DNA of 64,000 bases from Mycobacterium paraense (lineage in GTDB: Bacteria; Actinomycetota; Actinomycetes; Mycobacteriales; Mycobacteriaceae): positions 1-64,000 of the forward strand of contig NZ_LQPM01000024.1 of the NCBI RefSeq assembly GCF_002101815.1, in the 5' to 3' direction. Under the pieces are notes generated by a model, which did not search any database, was not told where the DNA came from, and saw only the letters and a list, made by a program, of their open reading frames with translations. Positions 45,242 to 54,369 of this stretch are shown here, one piece after another. The stretch's first letter is position 1. Each line of letters begins with the position of its first letter. The translations under genes and the position numbers were made by a program.

Positions 45242-46408
45242 GTGACCATTGGCCTGGGCATGCCGGACGCCCCGGCGCCCACGCTCGCCCCCCGGCGCAC
45301 CACGCGGCAATTGATGGTCCGCGACGTCGGGGTCGGCAGCGACCATCCGATATCGGTGCAGTCGATGTGCACCACCAAGACGCACGACATCAACGCGACG
45401 CTGCAACAGATCGCCGAGCTGACCGCCGCCGGCTGCGACATCGTCCGGGTGGCCTGCCCGCGCCAGGAGGACGCCGACGCGCTGCCCGCGATCGCCAAGA
45501 AGAGCCAGATCCCGGTGATCGCCGACATCCACTTTCAGCCCAAGTACATCTTCGCCGCGATCGACGCCGGGTGCGCCGCGGTGCGGGTGAATCCGGGCAA
45601 TATCAAGGAATTCGACGGCCGCGTCGGCGAGGTCGCCAAGGCCGCCGCGGCGGCCGGCATCCCGATCCGCATCGGCGTCAACGCCGGCTCGCTGGACAAG
45701 CGCTTCCTGGAGCGCTACGGCAAGGCCACGCCCGAGGCGCTGGTGGAGTCGGCGCTGTGGGAGGCCTCGCTGTTCGAGGAGCACGGCTTCGGCGACATCA
45801 AGATCAGCGTCAAGCACAACGATCCCGTCGTGATGGTCGCCGCCTACGAGCAGCTGGCCGCGCGGTGCGACTACCCGCTGCACCTGGGCGTCACCGAGGC
45901 CGGTCCCGCGTTCCAGGGCACCATCAAGTCCGCGGTCGCCTTCGGCGCCCTGCTGTCGCGCGGCATCGGCGACACCATCCGGGTGTCGCTCTCGGCCCCG
46001 CCCGTCGAGGAAGTCAAGGTCGGCATCCAGATCCTCGAGTCGCTCAACCTGCGGCCGCGCGGGCTGGAGATCGTGTCCTGCCCGTCGTGCGGCCGCGCGC
46101 AGGTCGACGTCTACACCCTGGCCAACGAGGTCACCGCCGGGCTGGACGGGCTCGACGTCCCGCTGCGGGTGGCCGTGATGGGCTGCGTCGTCAACGGCCC
46201 GGGCGAGGCCCGCGAGGCCGACCTGGGCGTCGCGTCCGGAAATGGCAAGGGGCAGATCTTCGTTCGGGGCGAGGTGATCAAGACCGTGCCCGAGGCGCAG
46301 ATCGTCGAGACGCTCATCGAGGAGGCCATGCGGCTGGCGGCCGAGATGGGGACCGGTCACGATCCTCAAACAGAAGCGAGCGGTTCGCCGATTGTGACCG
46401 TAAGCTGA
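45242..46408 (+). CDS. ispG: 4-hydroxy-3-methylbut-2-enyl diphosphate synthase (flavodoxin-dependent)
   Basis: IspG (GcpE) is a 4Fe-4S enzyme of the MEP pathway that reduces methylerythritol cyclodiphosphate. The 388 residues include the TIM barrel and the C-terminal Fe-S domain with cysteines in [12 protein letters not shown] and [11 protein letters not shown]. The GTG start has a GAAGGCAG site upstream. It is downstream of dxr and rip1 in the same direction. Confidence 0.97.
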   Translation: MTIGLGMPDAPAPTLAPRRTTRQLMVRDVGVGSDHPISVQSMCTTKTHDINATLQQIAELTAAGCDIVRVACPRQEDADALPAIAKKSQIPVIADIHFQPKYIFAAIDAGCAAVRVNPGNIKEFDGRVGEVAKAAAAAGIPIRIGVNAGSLDKRFLERYGKATPEALVESALWEASLFEEHGFGDIKISVKHNDPVVMVAAYEQLAARCDYPLHLGVTEAGPAFQGTIKSAVAFGALLSRGIGDTIRVSLSAPPVEEVKVGIQILESLNLRPRGLEIVSCPSCGRAQVDVYTLANEVTAGLDGLDVPLRVAVMGCVVNGPGEAREADLGVASGNGKGQIFVRGEVIKTVPEAQIVETLIEEAMRLAAEMGTGHDPQTEASGSPIVTVS

Positions 46409-46410
46409 TA

Positions 46411-46424
46411 GGGGCTTGCGCCCC
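46411..46424 (+). terminator. Possible weak terminator after ispG
   Basis: GGGGC-TTGC-GCCCC forms a short 5-bp hairpin three bases after the ispG stop. There is no T-run immediately after it, so this may be only a structure that slows polymerase. Confidence 0.25.
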
Positions 46425-46463
46425 AGCACTGATCGTCTTTACGCACCACAGAGAGTTCCGTAG

Positions 46464-47318
46464 ATGTCGGCTCCGCCCATCATGCGCCTTGTCGGCGAGC
46501 GACGGGTGTCCGTGGTGCGTGACGCCGCCGCCGTCTGGCGGGTGCTCGACGACGACCCGGTCGGCTCGTGCATGGTCGCGGCCCGGGTGGCCGACCACGG
46601 CATCGACCCGAACGCGATCGGCGGGGAGCTGTGGACCCGCCGCGGCCCGGACGAGTCGCTGTGCTTCGCCGGTGCCAACCTCATCCCGCTGCGCGGCGCG
46701 CAGGCCGACCTGAACGCCTTCGCCGACGAGGCGATGAGCGGGACACGGCGCTGTTCCTCGCTGGTCGGCAGGGCCCACCTGGTGATGCCGATGTGGGCGC
46801 GCCTCGAGTCGGCCTGGGGCCCGGCGCGCGACGTGCGCGACGACCAGCCGCTGATGGCGCTGACCCGCCACCCCGACTGCGAGATCGACGTCGGCGTGCG
46901 CCAGGTCCGCCCCGACGAGCTGGACGCCTACCTGGTGGCCGCCGTCGACATGTTCATCGGCGAGGTCGGCGTCGACCCGCGGCTCGGCGACGGCGGCCGC
47001 GGCTATCGCCGCCGGGTGGCCAGTCTGATCGCCGCGGGCCGGGCGTGGGCGCGCTTCGAGCACGGTGAGGTCGTGTTCAAGGCCGAGGTGGGGTCGCAGT
47101 CGCCCGGCGTGGGCCAGATCCAGGGGGTCTGGGTGCACCCGGAGTGGCGCGGCCTGGGCATCGGCACCCGCGGCACCGCGACGGTGGCCGCCGTGATCGT
47201 CGGCAGCGGCCGCATCGCGAGCCTGTACGTGAACAACTTCAACACGGTCGCCCGCGCCGCGTACGCCCGCGTGGGCTTCGCCGAGGTCGGCACCTTCGCG
47301 ACGGTCCTGCTCGACTAG
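46464..47318 (+). CDS. GNAT acetyltransferase (Rv2867c-like)
   Basis: The 284-residue protein has a mycobacterial N-terminal domain (DUF4081-like, residues ~1-120) and a C-terminal GNAT fold. The acetyl-CoA pyrophosphate-binding loop is HPEWRGLGIGTRG and the final strand-helix is VNNFNTVARAAYARVGF. It resembles FR47-type acetyltransferases, but the acceptor is unknown. It follows ispG with a 55-base gap, as Rv2867c does in H37Rv. Confidence 0.9.
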   Translation: MSAPPIMRLVGERRVSVVRDAAAVWRVLDDDPVGSCMVAARVADHGIDPNAIGGELWTRRGPDESLCFAGANLIPLRGAQADLNAFADEAMSGTRRCSSLVGRAHLVMPMWARLESAWGPARDVRDDQPLMALTRHPDCEIDVGVRQVRPDELDAYLVAAVDMFIGEVGVDPRLGDGGRGYRRRVASLIAAGRAWARFEHGEVVFKAEVGSQSPGVGQIQGVWVHPEWRGLGIGTRGTATVAAVIVGSGRIASLYVNNFNTVARAAYARVGFAEVGTFATVLLD

Positions 47319-47333
47319 CTCCTGCCCGCGAGT

Positions 47334-47393
47334 GTGCGGCTGGCCGCACACCGGGCACCGACGGTGCGGCTGGCCGCACACTCGGCGCCGGAG
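47334..47393. repeat. Two tandem 30-bp units, each with a 16-bp palindrome (locus 2)
   Basis: Two copies of GTGCGGCTGGCCGCAC (47334-47349 and 47364-47379), each a perfect 7+2+7 inverted repeat, are spaced exactly 30 bases apart. The second is followed by ACTCGGCGCC. This matches the arrangement at 4126-4185. It lies between the GNAT gene and the PBP gene, where H37Rv has the relFG toxin-antitoxin genes. Confidence 0.88.
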
Positions 47394-47472
47394 GGCCGCT
47401 CCGACGGCATAACGGTTCGGTCTCGGTGTGTCGGCGCCTGTCGGCGGCCCGGCATTCATAACATCTGTACCG

Positions 47473-49290
47473 ATGGTCACAAAAACCCCACTGGTATCAG
47501 CGGCGGCCGGCATGCTGCTCGTCGCGGTGATCGCCCTGTCCGGGTGCACCCCCAGGCCCGACGGCCCCGGGCCGGCCGCCGAGAAGTTCTTCCGCGCGCT
47601 GGGAGTCGGGGATACCGCGACGGCCGCCCAGCTCAGCGACAACCCCAACGAGGCCCGCGAAGCGCTGAACGCCGCCTGGGCCGGGCTGCAGGCCACCCAC
47701 CTGGACGCGCAGGTCCTGTCCGCCAAGTACGCCGAGGACACCGGCACGGTCAACTACCGCTTCACCTGGCACCTGCCGAAGAACCGGACCTGGAGCTATG
47801 ACGGCCAGCTGCAGATGGCCCGCGACGAGGGCCGCTGGGAGGTCCGGTGGGCCACCACCGGGCTGCACCCGAAGCTGGGCGAGCACCAGACGTTCGCGCT
47901 GCGCGCCGACAAACCGCGACGGGCCTCGGTGAACGAGCTCGGCGGCAGCGATGTGCTCGCGCCGGGCTACCTGTACCACTACACGCTGGACGCCACGCAG
48001 GCCGGGCCCGCCCTGATCGGGACGACGCACGCGGTGGTCGACGTGCTGCGGCCGTTCAACAACGCGCTCGCCGACCCGCAGCTGCTGGCCGAGCAGGCGA
48101 CCTCGGCGACGCAGCCGCTGGACCTGGGGGTCACGCTGCACCCCGACGACAACGACAAGGTTTTCCCCGCGATCGGCAGGCTGCCCGGCGTCGTGGTGAC
48201 GCCGCAGGCCGAGATGCTGCCGACCGACCCACATTTCGCGCCGGCCGTCATCGCCGAGGTGAAGAAGGCCGTGATGGACCAGCTCGACGGCCAGGCCGGC
48301 TGGCGGGTGGTCAGCGTCAACCAGAACGGCGTCGACGTGGCCGTGCTGCACGAGGTCGAGGGCTCCCCGGCGCCGTCGGTGTCGATCACCCTGGACCGCG
48401 CGGTGCAGAACGCCGCGCAGCACGCGGTGGACACCCGCGGCGGCAAGGCGATGATCGTGGTGATCAAGCCGTCGACCGGGGAGATCCTGGCGATCGCGCA
48501 GAACAAGGGCGCCGACGCCGACGGCCTGCCGGCCACCAACGGCCTGTTCCCGCCGGGGTCGACGTTCAAGATGGTCACCGCCGGCGCCGCCGTCGACCGC
48601 GACATGGCCACGCCCAACACGATGCTGGGCTGCCCCGGCCACATCGACATCGGGCATCGCACCATCCCCAACTACGGCGGCTTCGACCTGGGTGTGGTGC
48701 CGATGTCGCGGGCCTTCGCCAGTTCGTGCAACACCACGTTCGCCGAGCTGAGCAGCAGGATGCCGCCGCGGGGCCTGACCCAGGCGGCCAACCGCTACGG
48801 CATCGGGCTGGACTACACGGTCGACGGCATCACCACCGTCACGGGGTCGGTGCCACCGACGGTCGACCTGGCCGAGCGCACCGAGGACGGCTTCGGCCAG
48901 GGCAAGGTGCTCGCGAGCCCCTTCGGCATGGCCCTGGTCGCCGCCACCGTCGACGCCGGCAAGACGCCGGTGCCGCAGCTGATCGCCGGGCGGCCGACGA
49001 CGGTCGAGGGCGACGACACGCCGATCTCCCCGAAGATGGTCGACGCGCTGCGCCCGATGATGCGGCTGGTGGTCACCAACGGGACCGCGAAGGAGATCGC
49101 CGGCTGCTGCGGCGAGATCTACGGCAAGACCGGTGAGGCCGAGTTCCCCGGCGGATCGCACTCGTGGTTTGCCGGGTACCGCGGCGACCTGGCGTTCGCC
49201 GCGCTGATCGTCGGGGGAGGCAGCTCGGAATACGCGGTCCGGATGACCAAGGTGATGTTCGAGTCGCTGCCGCGGGACTATTTGGCCTAG
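47473..49290 (+). CDS. Lipoprotein class B penicillin-binding protein (Rv2864c-like)
   Basis: The 605-residue peptidoglycan transpeptidase is anchored by a lipid at C25 (lipobox LSGC). An N-terminal NTF2/MecA-N-like domain (about 30-155) is followed by a dimerisation domain and the transpeptidase domain with S363-T-F-K366, S418-C-N420 and K552-T-G554. This motif set is intact, so the enzyme should bind beta-lactams. The ATG at 47473 gives the signal peptide; upstream codons are rejected. Confidence 0.95.
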   Translation: MVTKTPLVSAAAGMLLVAVIALSGCTPRPDGPGPAAEKFFRALGVGDTATAAQLSDNPNEAREALNAAWAGLQATHLDAQVLSAKYAEDTGTVNYRFTWHLPKNRTWSYDGQLQMARDEGRWEVRWATTGLHPKLGEHQTFALRADKPRRASVNELGGSDVLAPGYLYHYTLDATQAGPALIGTTHAVVDVLRPFNNALADPQLLAEQATSATQPLDLGVTLHPDDNDKVFPAIGRLPGVVVTPQAEMLPTDPHFAPAVIAEVKKAVMDQLDGQAGWRVVSVNQNGVDVAVLHEVEGSPAPSVSITLDRAVQNAAQHAVDTRGGKAMIVVIKPSTGEILAIAQNKGADADGLPATNGLFPPGSTFKMVTAGAAVDRDMATPNTMLGCPGHIDIGHRTIPNYGGFDLGVVPMSRAFASSCNTTFAELSSRMPPRGLTQAANRYGIGLDYTVDGITTVTGSVPPTVDLAERTEDGFGQGKVLASPFGMALVAATVDAGKTPVPQLIAGRPTTVEGDDTPISPKMVDALRPMMRLVVTNGTAKEIAGCCGEIYGKTGEAEFPGGSHSWFAGYRGDLAFAALIVGGGSSEYAVRMTKVMFESLPRDYLA

Positions 49291-49312
49291 AGCCCCCACC
49301 CCGTCGCGGCGG

Positions 49313-49324
49313 TAAATTGCAAGC
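49313..49324 (+). promoter_or_regulatory. Leaderless-type promoter of the DUF1707 gene
   Basis: TAAATT (49313-49318) is followed by exactly six bases and the GTG start at 49325. No ribosome-binding site is seen. Confidence 0.5.
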
Positions 49325-49912
49325 GTGGGCGAAACATCCGGCGGGGACATGGTGGCGCTGCGGGTCTCCGACGCCGACCGGAACGGCACGATGCGGCGGC
49401 TGCACAACGCCGTCGCGCTCGGGCTGATCGACATCGAGGAGTTCGAGCAGCGCTCGTCGCAGGTGTCGTACGCGCGCACCCGCGGCGAGCTGGACGGCCT
49501 GGTCGGCGACCTGCCCGGGCCGGGCGCGATCGTCACGTCCGCGGCCGACCGGGTCGAACTGCGCGGCTGGGCCGGCTCGTTGAAGCGGCACGGCGAATGG
49601 ACCGTGCCCACCCGGCTGGCGCTGGTGCGCCGCCTGGGCTCGGTCGAACTCGACCTGACCAGGGCCCGATTCGCCGGGCCGGTGGTGGTGATCGAGCTCG
49701 ACATGCGGTTCGGCTCGGTGGAGGTCCGCCTGCCGGAGGGGGCCAGCGCCTCGATCGACGACGTCGAGGTCTATGTGGGCAGCGCCAGCGACCGCCGCAA
49801 GGACGCCCGTGGCGAGGGGACGCCGCACGTCGTGCTGACGGGCCGGGTGGTGTGCGGCTCGGTGATCGTGCGGGGGCCGCGCCGCTCGTTCCTGCGCCGG
49901 GGCAAGGTCTGA
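49325..49912 (+). CDS. DUF1707 domain protein
   Basis: The 195-residue protein has an N-terminal DUF1707 domain (LRVSDADRNGTMRRLHNAVALGLIDIEEFEQR in part; ~12-65), common in actinobacteria and often joined to a membrane region. The C-terminal part (LGSVELDLTRARF, FGSVEVRLPEGA, GSVIVRGP) is a beta-repeat of the cell-wall-active antibiotics response type. It has no membrane segment. Function is unknown. H37Rv has a VapBC pair in this interval. Confidence 0.88.
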   Translation: MGETSGGDMVALRVSDADRNGTMRRLHNAVALGLIDIEEFEQRSSQVSYARTRGELDGLVGDLPGPGAIVTSAADRVELRGWAGSLKRHGEWTVPTRLALVRRLGSVELDLTRARFAGPVVVIELDMRFGSVEVRLPEGASASIDDVEVYVGSASDRRKDARGEGTPHVVLTGRVVCGSVIVRGPRRSFLRRGKV

Positions 49913-50000
49913 TTCGCCGAGCCTGAAAATTTGCAGCGGAACTGCGAGTGGGTGCCCGCACAATTACCGGCTCGGCGAGTCTCGCTGAAGGCGCCTCGCA

Positions 50001-50023
50001 CTTAGCGTCGCTAAGCTGGCCCC
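50001..50023 (+). promoter_or_regulatory. map promoter with overlapping operator-like palindrome
   Basis: TAAGCT (50012-50017) is followed by six bases and the ATG of map. A perfect palindrome with a one-base centre, CTTAGCG-T-CGCTAAG (50001-50015), overlaps the first four bases of this hexamer. Any protein bound there would block polymerase. No such regulator is known to me for map. Confidence 0.45.
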
Positions 50024-50881
50024 ATGCCTGCTCGGACCGCGCTTTCCCCCGGAGTGATCTCGCCGACTCTGCCGGTGCCCGGCCGCATCCCGCGCCCGGA
50101 ATACGTCGGCAAGCCGACCGCGCAGGAGGGCAGCGAGCCGTGGGTGCAGACGCCCGAGGTCATCGAGAAGATGCGGGTCGCCGGCCGGATCGCGGCCGGC
50201 GCGCTGGCCGAGGCGGGCAAGGCGGTCGCGCCCGGCGTGACGACGGACGAACTGGACCGGATCGCCCACGAGTACATGATCGACAACGGGGCCTACCCCT
50301 CGACGCTGGGCTACAAGGGATTCCCGAAGTCGTGCTGCACGTCGCTCAACGAGGTGATCTGCCACGGCATCCCCGACTCGACGGTGATCGAGGACGGCGA
50401 CATCGTCAACATCGACGTCACCGCCTACATCGACGGGGTACACGGCGACACCAACGCGACCTTTCTGGCCGGCGACGTCTCCGAGGAGCACCGGCTGCTC
50501 GTGGAGCGCACGCGTGAGGCCACCATGCGCGCCATCAACGCCGTCAAGCCGGGCCGCGCGCTCTCGGTCGTCGGCCGGGTCATCGAGTCGTACGCAAATC
50601 GGTTCGGGTACAACGTGGTTCGCGACTTCACCGGCCACGGCATCGGCACCACGTTTCACAACGGGCTGGTCGTGCTGCACTACGAGCAGCCCTCCGTGGC
50701 CACGATCATCCAGCCGGGCATGACGTTCACCATCGAACCGATGATCAACCTCGGCGCGCTGGACTACGAGATCTGGGACGACGGCTGGACCGTGGTCACC
50801 AGGGACCGCAAGTGGACCGCCCAGTTCGAACACACCCTGCTGGTCACCGACACCGGCGCCGAAATCCTCACTTCGGTATAG
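50024..50881 (+). CDS. map: Methionine aminopeptidase
   Basis: MetAP removes the initiator methionine from nascent proteins. The 285-residue protein carries the longer N-terminal extension (SH3-binding-like, [15 protein letters not shown]) of the MapB type. The metal-ligand segments are [30 protein letters not shown] and TIEPMINL. Length equals the H37Rv MapB (Rv2861c). The ATG sits six bases from a -10-like hexamer. Confidence 0.96.
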   Translation: MPARTALSPGVISPTLPVPGRIPRPEYVGKPTAQEGSEPWVQTPEVIEKMRVAGRIAAGALAEAGKAVAPGVTTDELDRIAHEYMIDNGAYPSTLGYKGFPKSCCTSLNEVICHGIPDSTVIEDGDIVNIDVTAYIDGVHGDTNATFLAGDVSEEHRLLVERTREATMRAINAVKPGRALSVVGRVIESYANRFGYNVVRDFTGHGIGTTFHNGLVVLHYEQPSVATIIQPGMTFTIEPMINLGALDYEIWDDGWTVVTRDRKWTAQFEHTLLVTDTGAEILTSV

Positions 50882-50895
50882 CAAGCCGTGACTTC

Positions 50896-52395
50896 GTGAG
50901 CGGGGCCCTGCTGGTCGCCGGCACCAGCTCCGATGCCGGGAAATCGGTGGTGGTGGCGGGGCTGTGCCGGCTGCTGGCGCGCAAGGGGATCCGGGTGGCG
51001 CCGTTCAAGGCGCAGAACATGTCCAACAACTCGGTGGTCACCGTCGAGGGCGGCGAGATCGGCCGCGCCCAGGCCATCCAGGCGCGGGCGGCGGGGCTGG
51101 AGCCCAGCGTGCGATTCAACCCGATCCTGCTCAAGCCGGGCAGTGACCGCACGTCGCAGCTGGTGATCCGGGGTCAGGTCGCCGAGTCGGTGTCCGCGAC
51201 CAACTACGTGCGGCATCGCGAGCGGCTGGCCCGCATCGTCTTCGACGAATTGGCTTGCCTGCGCGACGAATTCGACGCGGTCATCTGCGAGGGCGCCGGG
51301 TCGCCCGCCGAGATCAACTTGCGGGCCACGGATTTGGCGAACATGGGGCTGGCCCGGGCCGCGAAGCTGCCGGTGATCGTGGTCGGCGACATCGACCGCG
51401 GCGGGCTGCTGGCCCACCTGTTCGGGACCCTCGCGGTGCTCGAGCCCGACGACCAGGCGCTGATCGCCGGCTTCGTCGTCAACAAGTTCCGCGGGGACCC
51501 CGCGCTGCTCGAACCCGGGCTGCGGCAGTTGCGCGCCCTGACCGGCCGCCCCACGTACGGCGTGCTGCCCTACGCCGAGGAGCTCTGGCTGGACGCCGAG
51601 GACTCGCTGTCGGCCCTCGCGCACCGCGTCGTGGGCGCACCGGGCCCGCCGCGCGGCGACGAGTGGCTGCGGGTGGCCGCGGTGCGGCTGCCCCGGATCT
51701 CCAACTCCACCGACGTCGAGGCGCTGGCCTGCGAGCCGGGGGTGCTGGTGCGCTGGGTCACCGACCCCGCCGACCTGGCCGACACGGACCTGATCGTGCT
51801 GCCCGGCAGCAAGGCCACGGTGGCGGACCTGTCCTGGCTGCGCGATCGCGGCCTGGCCGGCGCCATCGTCGACCACGCCCGGGCCGGCAGGCCGGTGCTG
51901 GGCATCTGCGGCGGGTTCCAGATGCTGTGCCGGCGCATCGAGGACGCCGTGGAATCCGGTGCCGGGGAGGTCGACGGCCTGGGGCTGCTGGACGCCGACA
52001 TCGCCTTCGCGCCGGCCAAGGTGTTGCGGCGCTGGCAGCAGCCGTTGAGCGGCTACGAGATCCATCACGGGCGGCTCTCGCGCTGCGCCGAGGACGCCTG
52101 GTTCAGCGTCGACTCGCGACCCCAGGGCATCGCGCGCGGCGCGGTCTTCGGCACCCACTGGCACGGCCTGCTCGACAACGACGAGTTCCGGCGGGCGTGG
52201 CTGACCGGGGTCGCCGCCGCGGCCGGCCGGGGCGGGTTCGTCCTGGCCGACACTGATGTCGCCGCGCGCCGCGACGCCCAGCTGGACGCGATCGCCGACC
52301 TGCTCGCCGCCCATCTCGATGTCGACGCCGTCCTGGACCTGCTCGACGGGCCGCCGCCCGCGCGGCCCCATGTCGCGATCGGGCTGCGGCCGTGA
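50896..52395 (+). CDS. cobQ: Cobyric acid synthase CobQ
   Basis: CobQ uses glutamine and ATP to amidate the b, d, e and g side chains of adenosylcobyrinic acid a,c-diamide. The protein has 499 residues. The N-terminal ATP domain begins [23 protein letters not shown]; the C-terminal class I glutamine amidotransferase has its nucleophile Cys in [10 protein letters not shown] and the catalytic His in GTHWHGLL. The GTG at 50896 gives the family start. In H37Rv cobQ1 is elsewhere (Rv0255c), so this position beside map is different. Confidence 0.95.
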   Translation: MSGALLVAGTSSDAGKSVVVAGLCRLLARKGIRVAPFKAQNMSNNSVVTVEGGEIGRAQAIQARAAGLEPSVRFNPILLKPGSDRTSQLVIRGQVAESVSATNYVRHRERLARIVFDELACLRDEFDAVICEGAGSPAEINLRATDLANMGLARAAKLPVIVVGDIDRGGLLAHLFGTLAVLEPDDQALIAGFVVNKFRGDPALLEPGLRQLRALTGRPTYGVLPYAEELWLDAEDSLSALAHRVVGAPGPPRGDEWLRVAAVRLPRISNSTDVEALACEPGVLVRWVTDPADLADTDLIVLPGSKATVADLSWLRDRGLAGAIVDHARAGRPVLGICGGFQMLCRRIEDAVESGAGEVDGLGLLDADIAFAPAKVLRRWQQPLSGYEIHHGRLSRCAEDAWFSVDSRPQGIARGAVFGTHWHGLLDNDEFRRAWLTGVAAAAGRGGFVLADTDVAARRDAQLDAIADLLAAHLDVDAVLDLLDGPPPARPHVAIGLRP

Positions 52396-52432
52396 CGGAC
52401 AGGAAACCTCGCGCGAGCTGGCCGGTTGGCTG

Positions 52433-52444
52433 TAGTTTGCGTGA
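52433..52444 (+). promoter_or_regulatory. Leaderless-type promoter of the hydrolase-like gene
   Basis: TAGTTT (52433-52438) is followed by exactly six bases and the GTG at 52445, without a ribosome-binding site. Confidence 0.45.
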
Positions 52445-53005
52445 GTGCACTCGATGATGAACACGCTCGACGGATTTCCGGTCCCGGTGGCCGTGGCAGG
52501 TCCGGAAAAGGGCGTCGTCGTCGTCATCCTCGGCGACCAGGAGCGCGCGCCCGTCGCCTACGACGCGGTCTGCGAGCGGCTGCACACCGCCTCGCTGCGG
52601 ACCGTCGTCATCGGCCTCGATCAGCGGCTGACCGCCAAATCGGTGGTCGGCATCCTCGATGCGCTGGGGATTCGCTGGGCCGTGGTCTTCGGCGACCGCG
52701 CCGGCGGCGAGCTGGCCTGGGAGCTGGCGGCGACCCGGCTCGGGCGGTTCGTGGGCCTGATCGTGATCGACCGCGGGCATCCGCGGGTGCCCGACGCCAA
52801 GGGGGTGGTGCTCGACGAGCACTGCCCGCCAGTGGAAATCGGCACCACGGTGCTGGTCAGCTCCCCGGCCGCCAAGGCGGCCGCCGCCGCCAGCCAGCGG
52901 TACGTCTACGCCGAGTACCGCGTGGTGGATCTGGGCCGGCGCACCGCGCAGGAGTCGACGGCGCAGTTGGCCGCCGAGATCGTCCTGCGCACCAGCACGT
53001 GGTAG
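52445..53005 (+). CDS. Alpha/beta-hydrolase-like protein lacking the nucleophile Ser
   Basis: The 186-residue protein has the strand-helix pattern of a small alpha/beta hydrolase (VVVVILGDQERAPVAYDAVC, then LRTVVIGLD and FVGLIVIDRG). At the nucleophile elbow, where GxSxG is expected, it reads FGDRAGGELAWELA, so Ser is replaced by Arg. No clear catalytic His is seen near the end. It is therefore likely a non-catalytic relative, or the assignment is only structural. It overlaps the proposed glnA4 start by seven bases. H37Rv has no gene between mapB and glnA4. Confidence 0.7.
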   Translation: MHSMMNTLDGFPVPVAVAGPEKGVVVVILGDQERAPVAYDAVCERLHTASLRTVVIGLDQRLTAKSVVGILDALGIRWAVVFGDRAGGELAWELAATRLGRFVGLIVIDRGHPRVPDAKGVVLDEHCPPVEIGTTVLVSSPAAKAAAAASQRYVYAEYRVVDLGRRTAQESTAQLAAEIVLRTSTW

Positions 53006-54369
53006 CGCCCTCCGCGATGTTGTCGCTGGCCGCGCTGGAACAGCTGGTGCAGCGCGGCGCGGTGGACACCGTCATCGTGGCGTTCGCCGACATGCAGGGC
53101 CGGCTGGTCGGCAAGCGCATGGCGGCCGGGCTGTTCGTCGAGGAAGTGGCCGCGCACGGCGCGGAGTGCTGCAGTTACCTGCTCGCGGTCGATGTCGAGA
53201 TGAACACCGTGTCCGGTTACGCGATGTCGGGCTGGGAGACCGGTTACGGCGACATGGTGATGACCCCGGACCTGTCCACGCTGCGGCTGACTCCGTGGCT
53301 GCACGCCACCGCGCTGGTGATCGCGGACCTCGGCTGGGCCGACGGCGGCGAGGTCACCGTGGCGCCCCGGGCGATCCTGCGCAGGCAGCTCGAGCGGCTG
53401 GGCGCGCGCGGGCTGATCGCCGACGTCGCCACCGAGCTCGAGTTCATCGTGTTCGAGGAGTCGTACCGCCAGGCCTGGGCCGGCGGCTATCGCGGGTTGA
53501 CGCCGGCCAGCGACTACAACATCGACTACGCGATGCTGGCGTCGGCGCGGATGGAGCCGCTGCTGCGCGACATCCGGCTGGGCATGGAGGGCGCGGGCCT
53601 GCGGTTCGAGGCCGTCAAGGGCGAATGCAACAGGGGCCAGCAGGAGATCGGCTTCCGCTACGACGAGGCGATGGTCACCTGCGACAACCACGCCATCTAC
53701 AAGAACGGCGCCAAGGAGATCGCCGACCGGCACGGCAAGAGCCTGACGTTCATGGCGAAATACGATGCGGCCGAAGGCAACAGCTGCCACATCCATCTGT
53801 CGCTGCGCGACAAGGACGGCGCCGCGGTGTTCGACGACGGCGCCCGCCCGCACGGCATGTCGGCGACGTTCGGCGGTTTCCTCGCGGGCCTGTTGGCGAC
53901 GGTCCGCGAGCTGACCCTGTTCTACGCGCCGAACATCAACTCCTACAAGCGGTTTGCCGACGGCAGTTTCGCCCCGACGGCGGTGGCCTGGGGCCTGGAC
54001 AACCGCACCTGCGCGCTGCGGGTGGTCGGGCACGGCCGCAACAAACGCGTCGAGTGCCGGATCCCCGGCGGCGACGTCAACCCCTACCTGGCGGTGGCGG
54101 CGCTGATCGCAGGGGGGTTGTACGGTATCGAGCGGGGCCTCGAACCCCCGGCCCCCCACGCGGGGAATGCCTACCACGCAACCGATCTCGAGCGGCTGCC
54201 CGCCACGTTGGCCGACGCGGCCGCGGTGTTCGGGGCGTCGACGCTGGCGCGGGAGGCGTTCGGCGACGACGTCGTCGCGCACTACCTGAACAACGCCCGC
54301 GTGGAGTTGGCGGCATTCAACGCGGCGGTCACCGACTGGGAGAGGATGCGTGGGTTTGAACGGCTCTAG
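52999..54369 (+). CDS. glnA4: Glutamine synthetase-like GlnA4 (gamma-glutamyl-amine ligase type)
   Basis: The 456-residue protein of the GS family resembles Rv2860c. The C-terminal catalytic part has the metal/glutamate residues in ATELEFIVFEE, FEAVKGECNRGQQEIGFRYD and GNSCHIHLSLRD, and the ATP-site motif ALRVVGHG. Streptomyces relatives of this branch do not make glutamine but join glutamate to polyamines or ethanolamine. With the PuuD-like and aldehyde-dehydrogenase genes downstream, an amine-glutamylating role is more likely than nitrogen assimilation. The GTG at 52999 gives the H37Rv length; an ATG at 53017 is possible. Confidence 0.93.
   Translation: MVAPSAMLSLAALEQLVQRGAVDTVIVAFADMQGRLVGKRMAAGLFVEEVAAHGAECCSYLLAVDVEMNTVSGYAMSGWETGYGDMVMTPDLSTLRLTPWLHATALVIADLGWADGGEVTVAPRAILRRQLERLGARGLIADVATELEFIVFEESYRQAWAGGYRGLTPASDYNIDYAMLASARMEPLLRDIRLGMEGAGLRFEAVKGECNRGQQEIGFRYDEAMVTCDNHAIYKNGAKEIADRHGKSLTFMAKYDAAEGNSCHIHLSLRDKDGAAVFDDGARPHGMSATFGGFLAGLLATVRELTLFYAPNINSYKRFADGSFAPTAVAWGLDNRTCALRVVGHGRNKRVECRIPGGDVNPYLAVAALIAGGLYGIERGLEPPAPHAGNAYHATDLERLPATLADAAAVFGASTLAREAFGDDVVAHYLNNARVELAAFNAAVTDWERMRGFERL

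Noticed and set aside
43876-45528. A 550-codon minus-strand frame over rip1 and the start of ispG
   Set aside because: rip1 and ispG are intact on the plus strand; the shadow frame has no domain.
46409-46463. Possible toxin-antitoxin genes in the gap after ispG, by analogy with H37Rv
   Set aside because: The gap is only 55 bases and has no room for them.
50881-50896. Cobalamin riboswitch before cobQ
   Set aside because: Only 15 bases separate map from cobQ, too few for a riboswitch.
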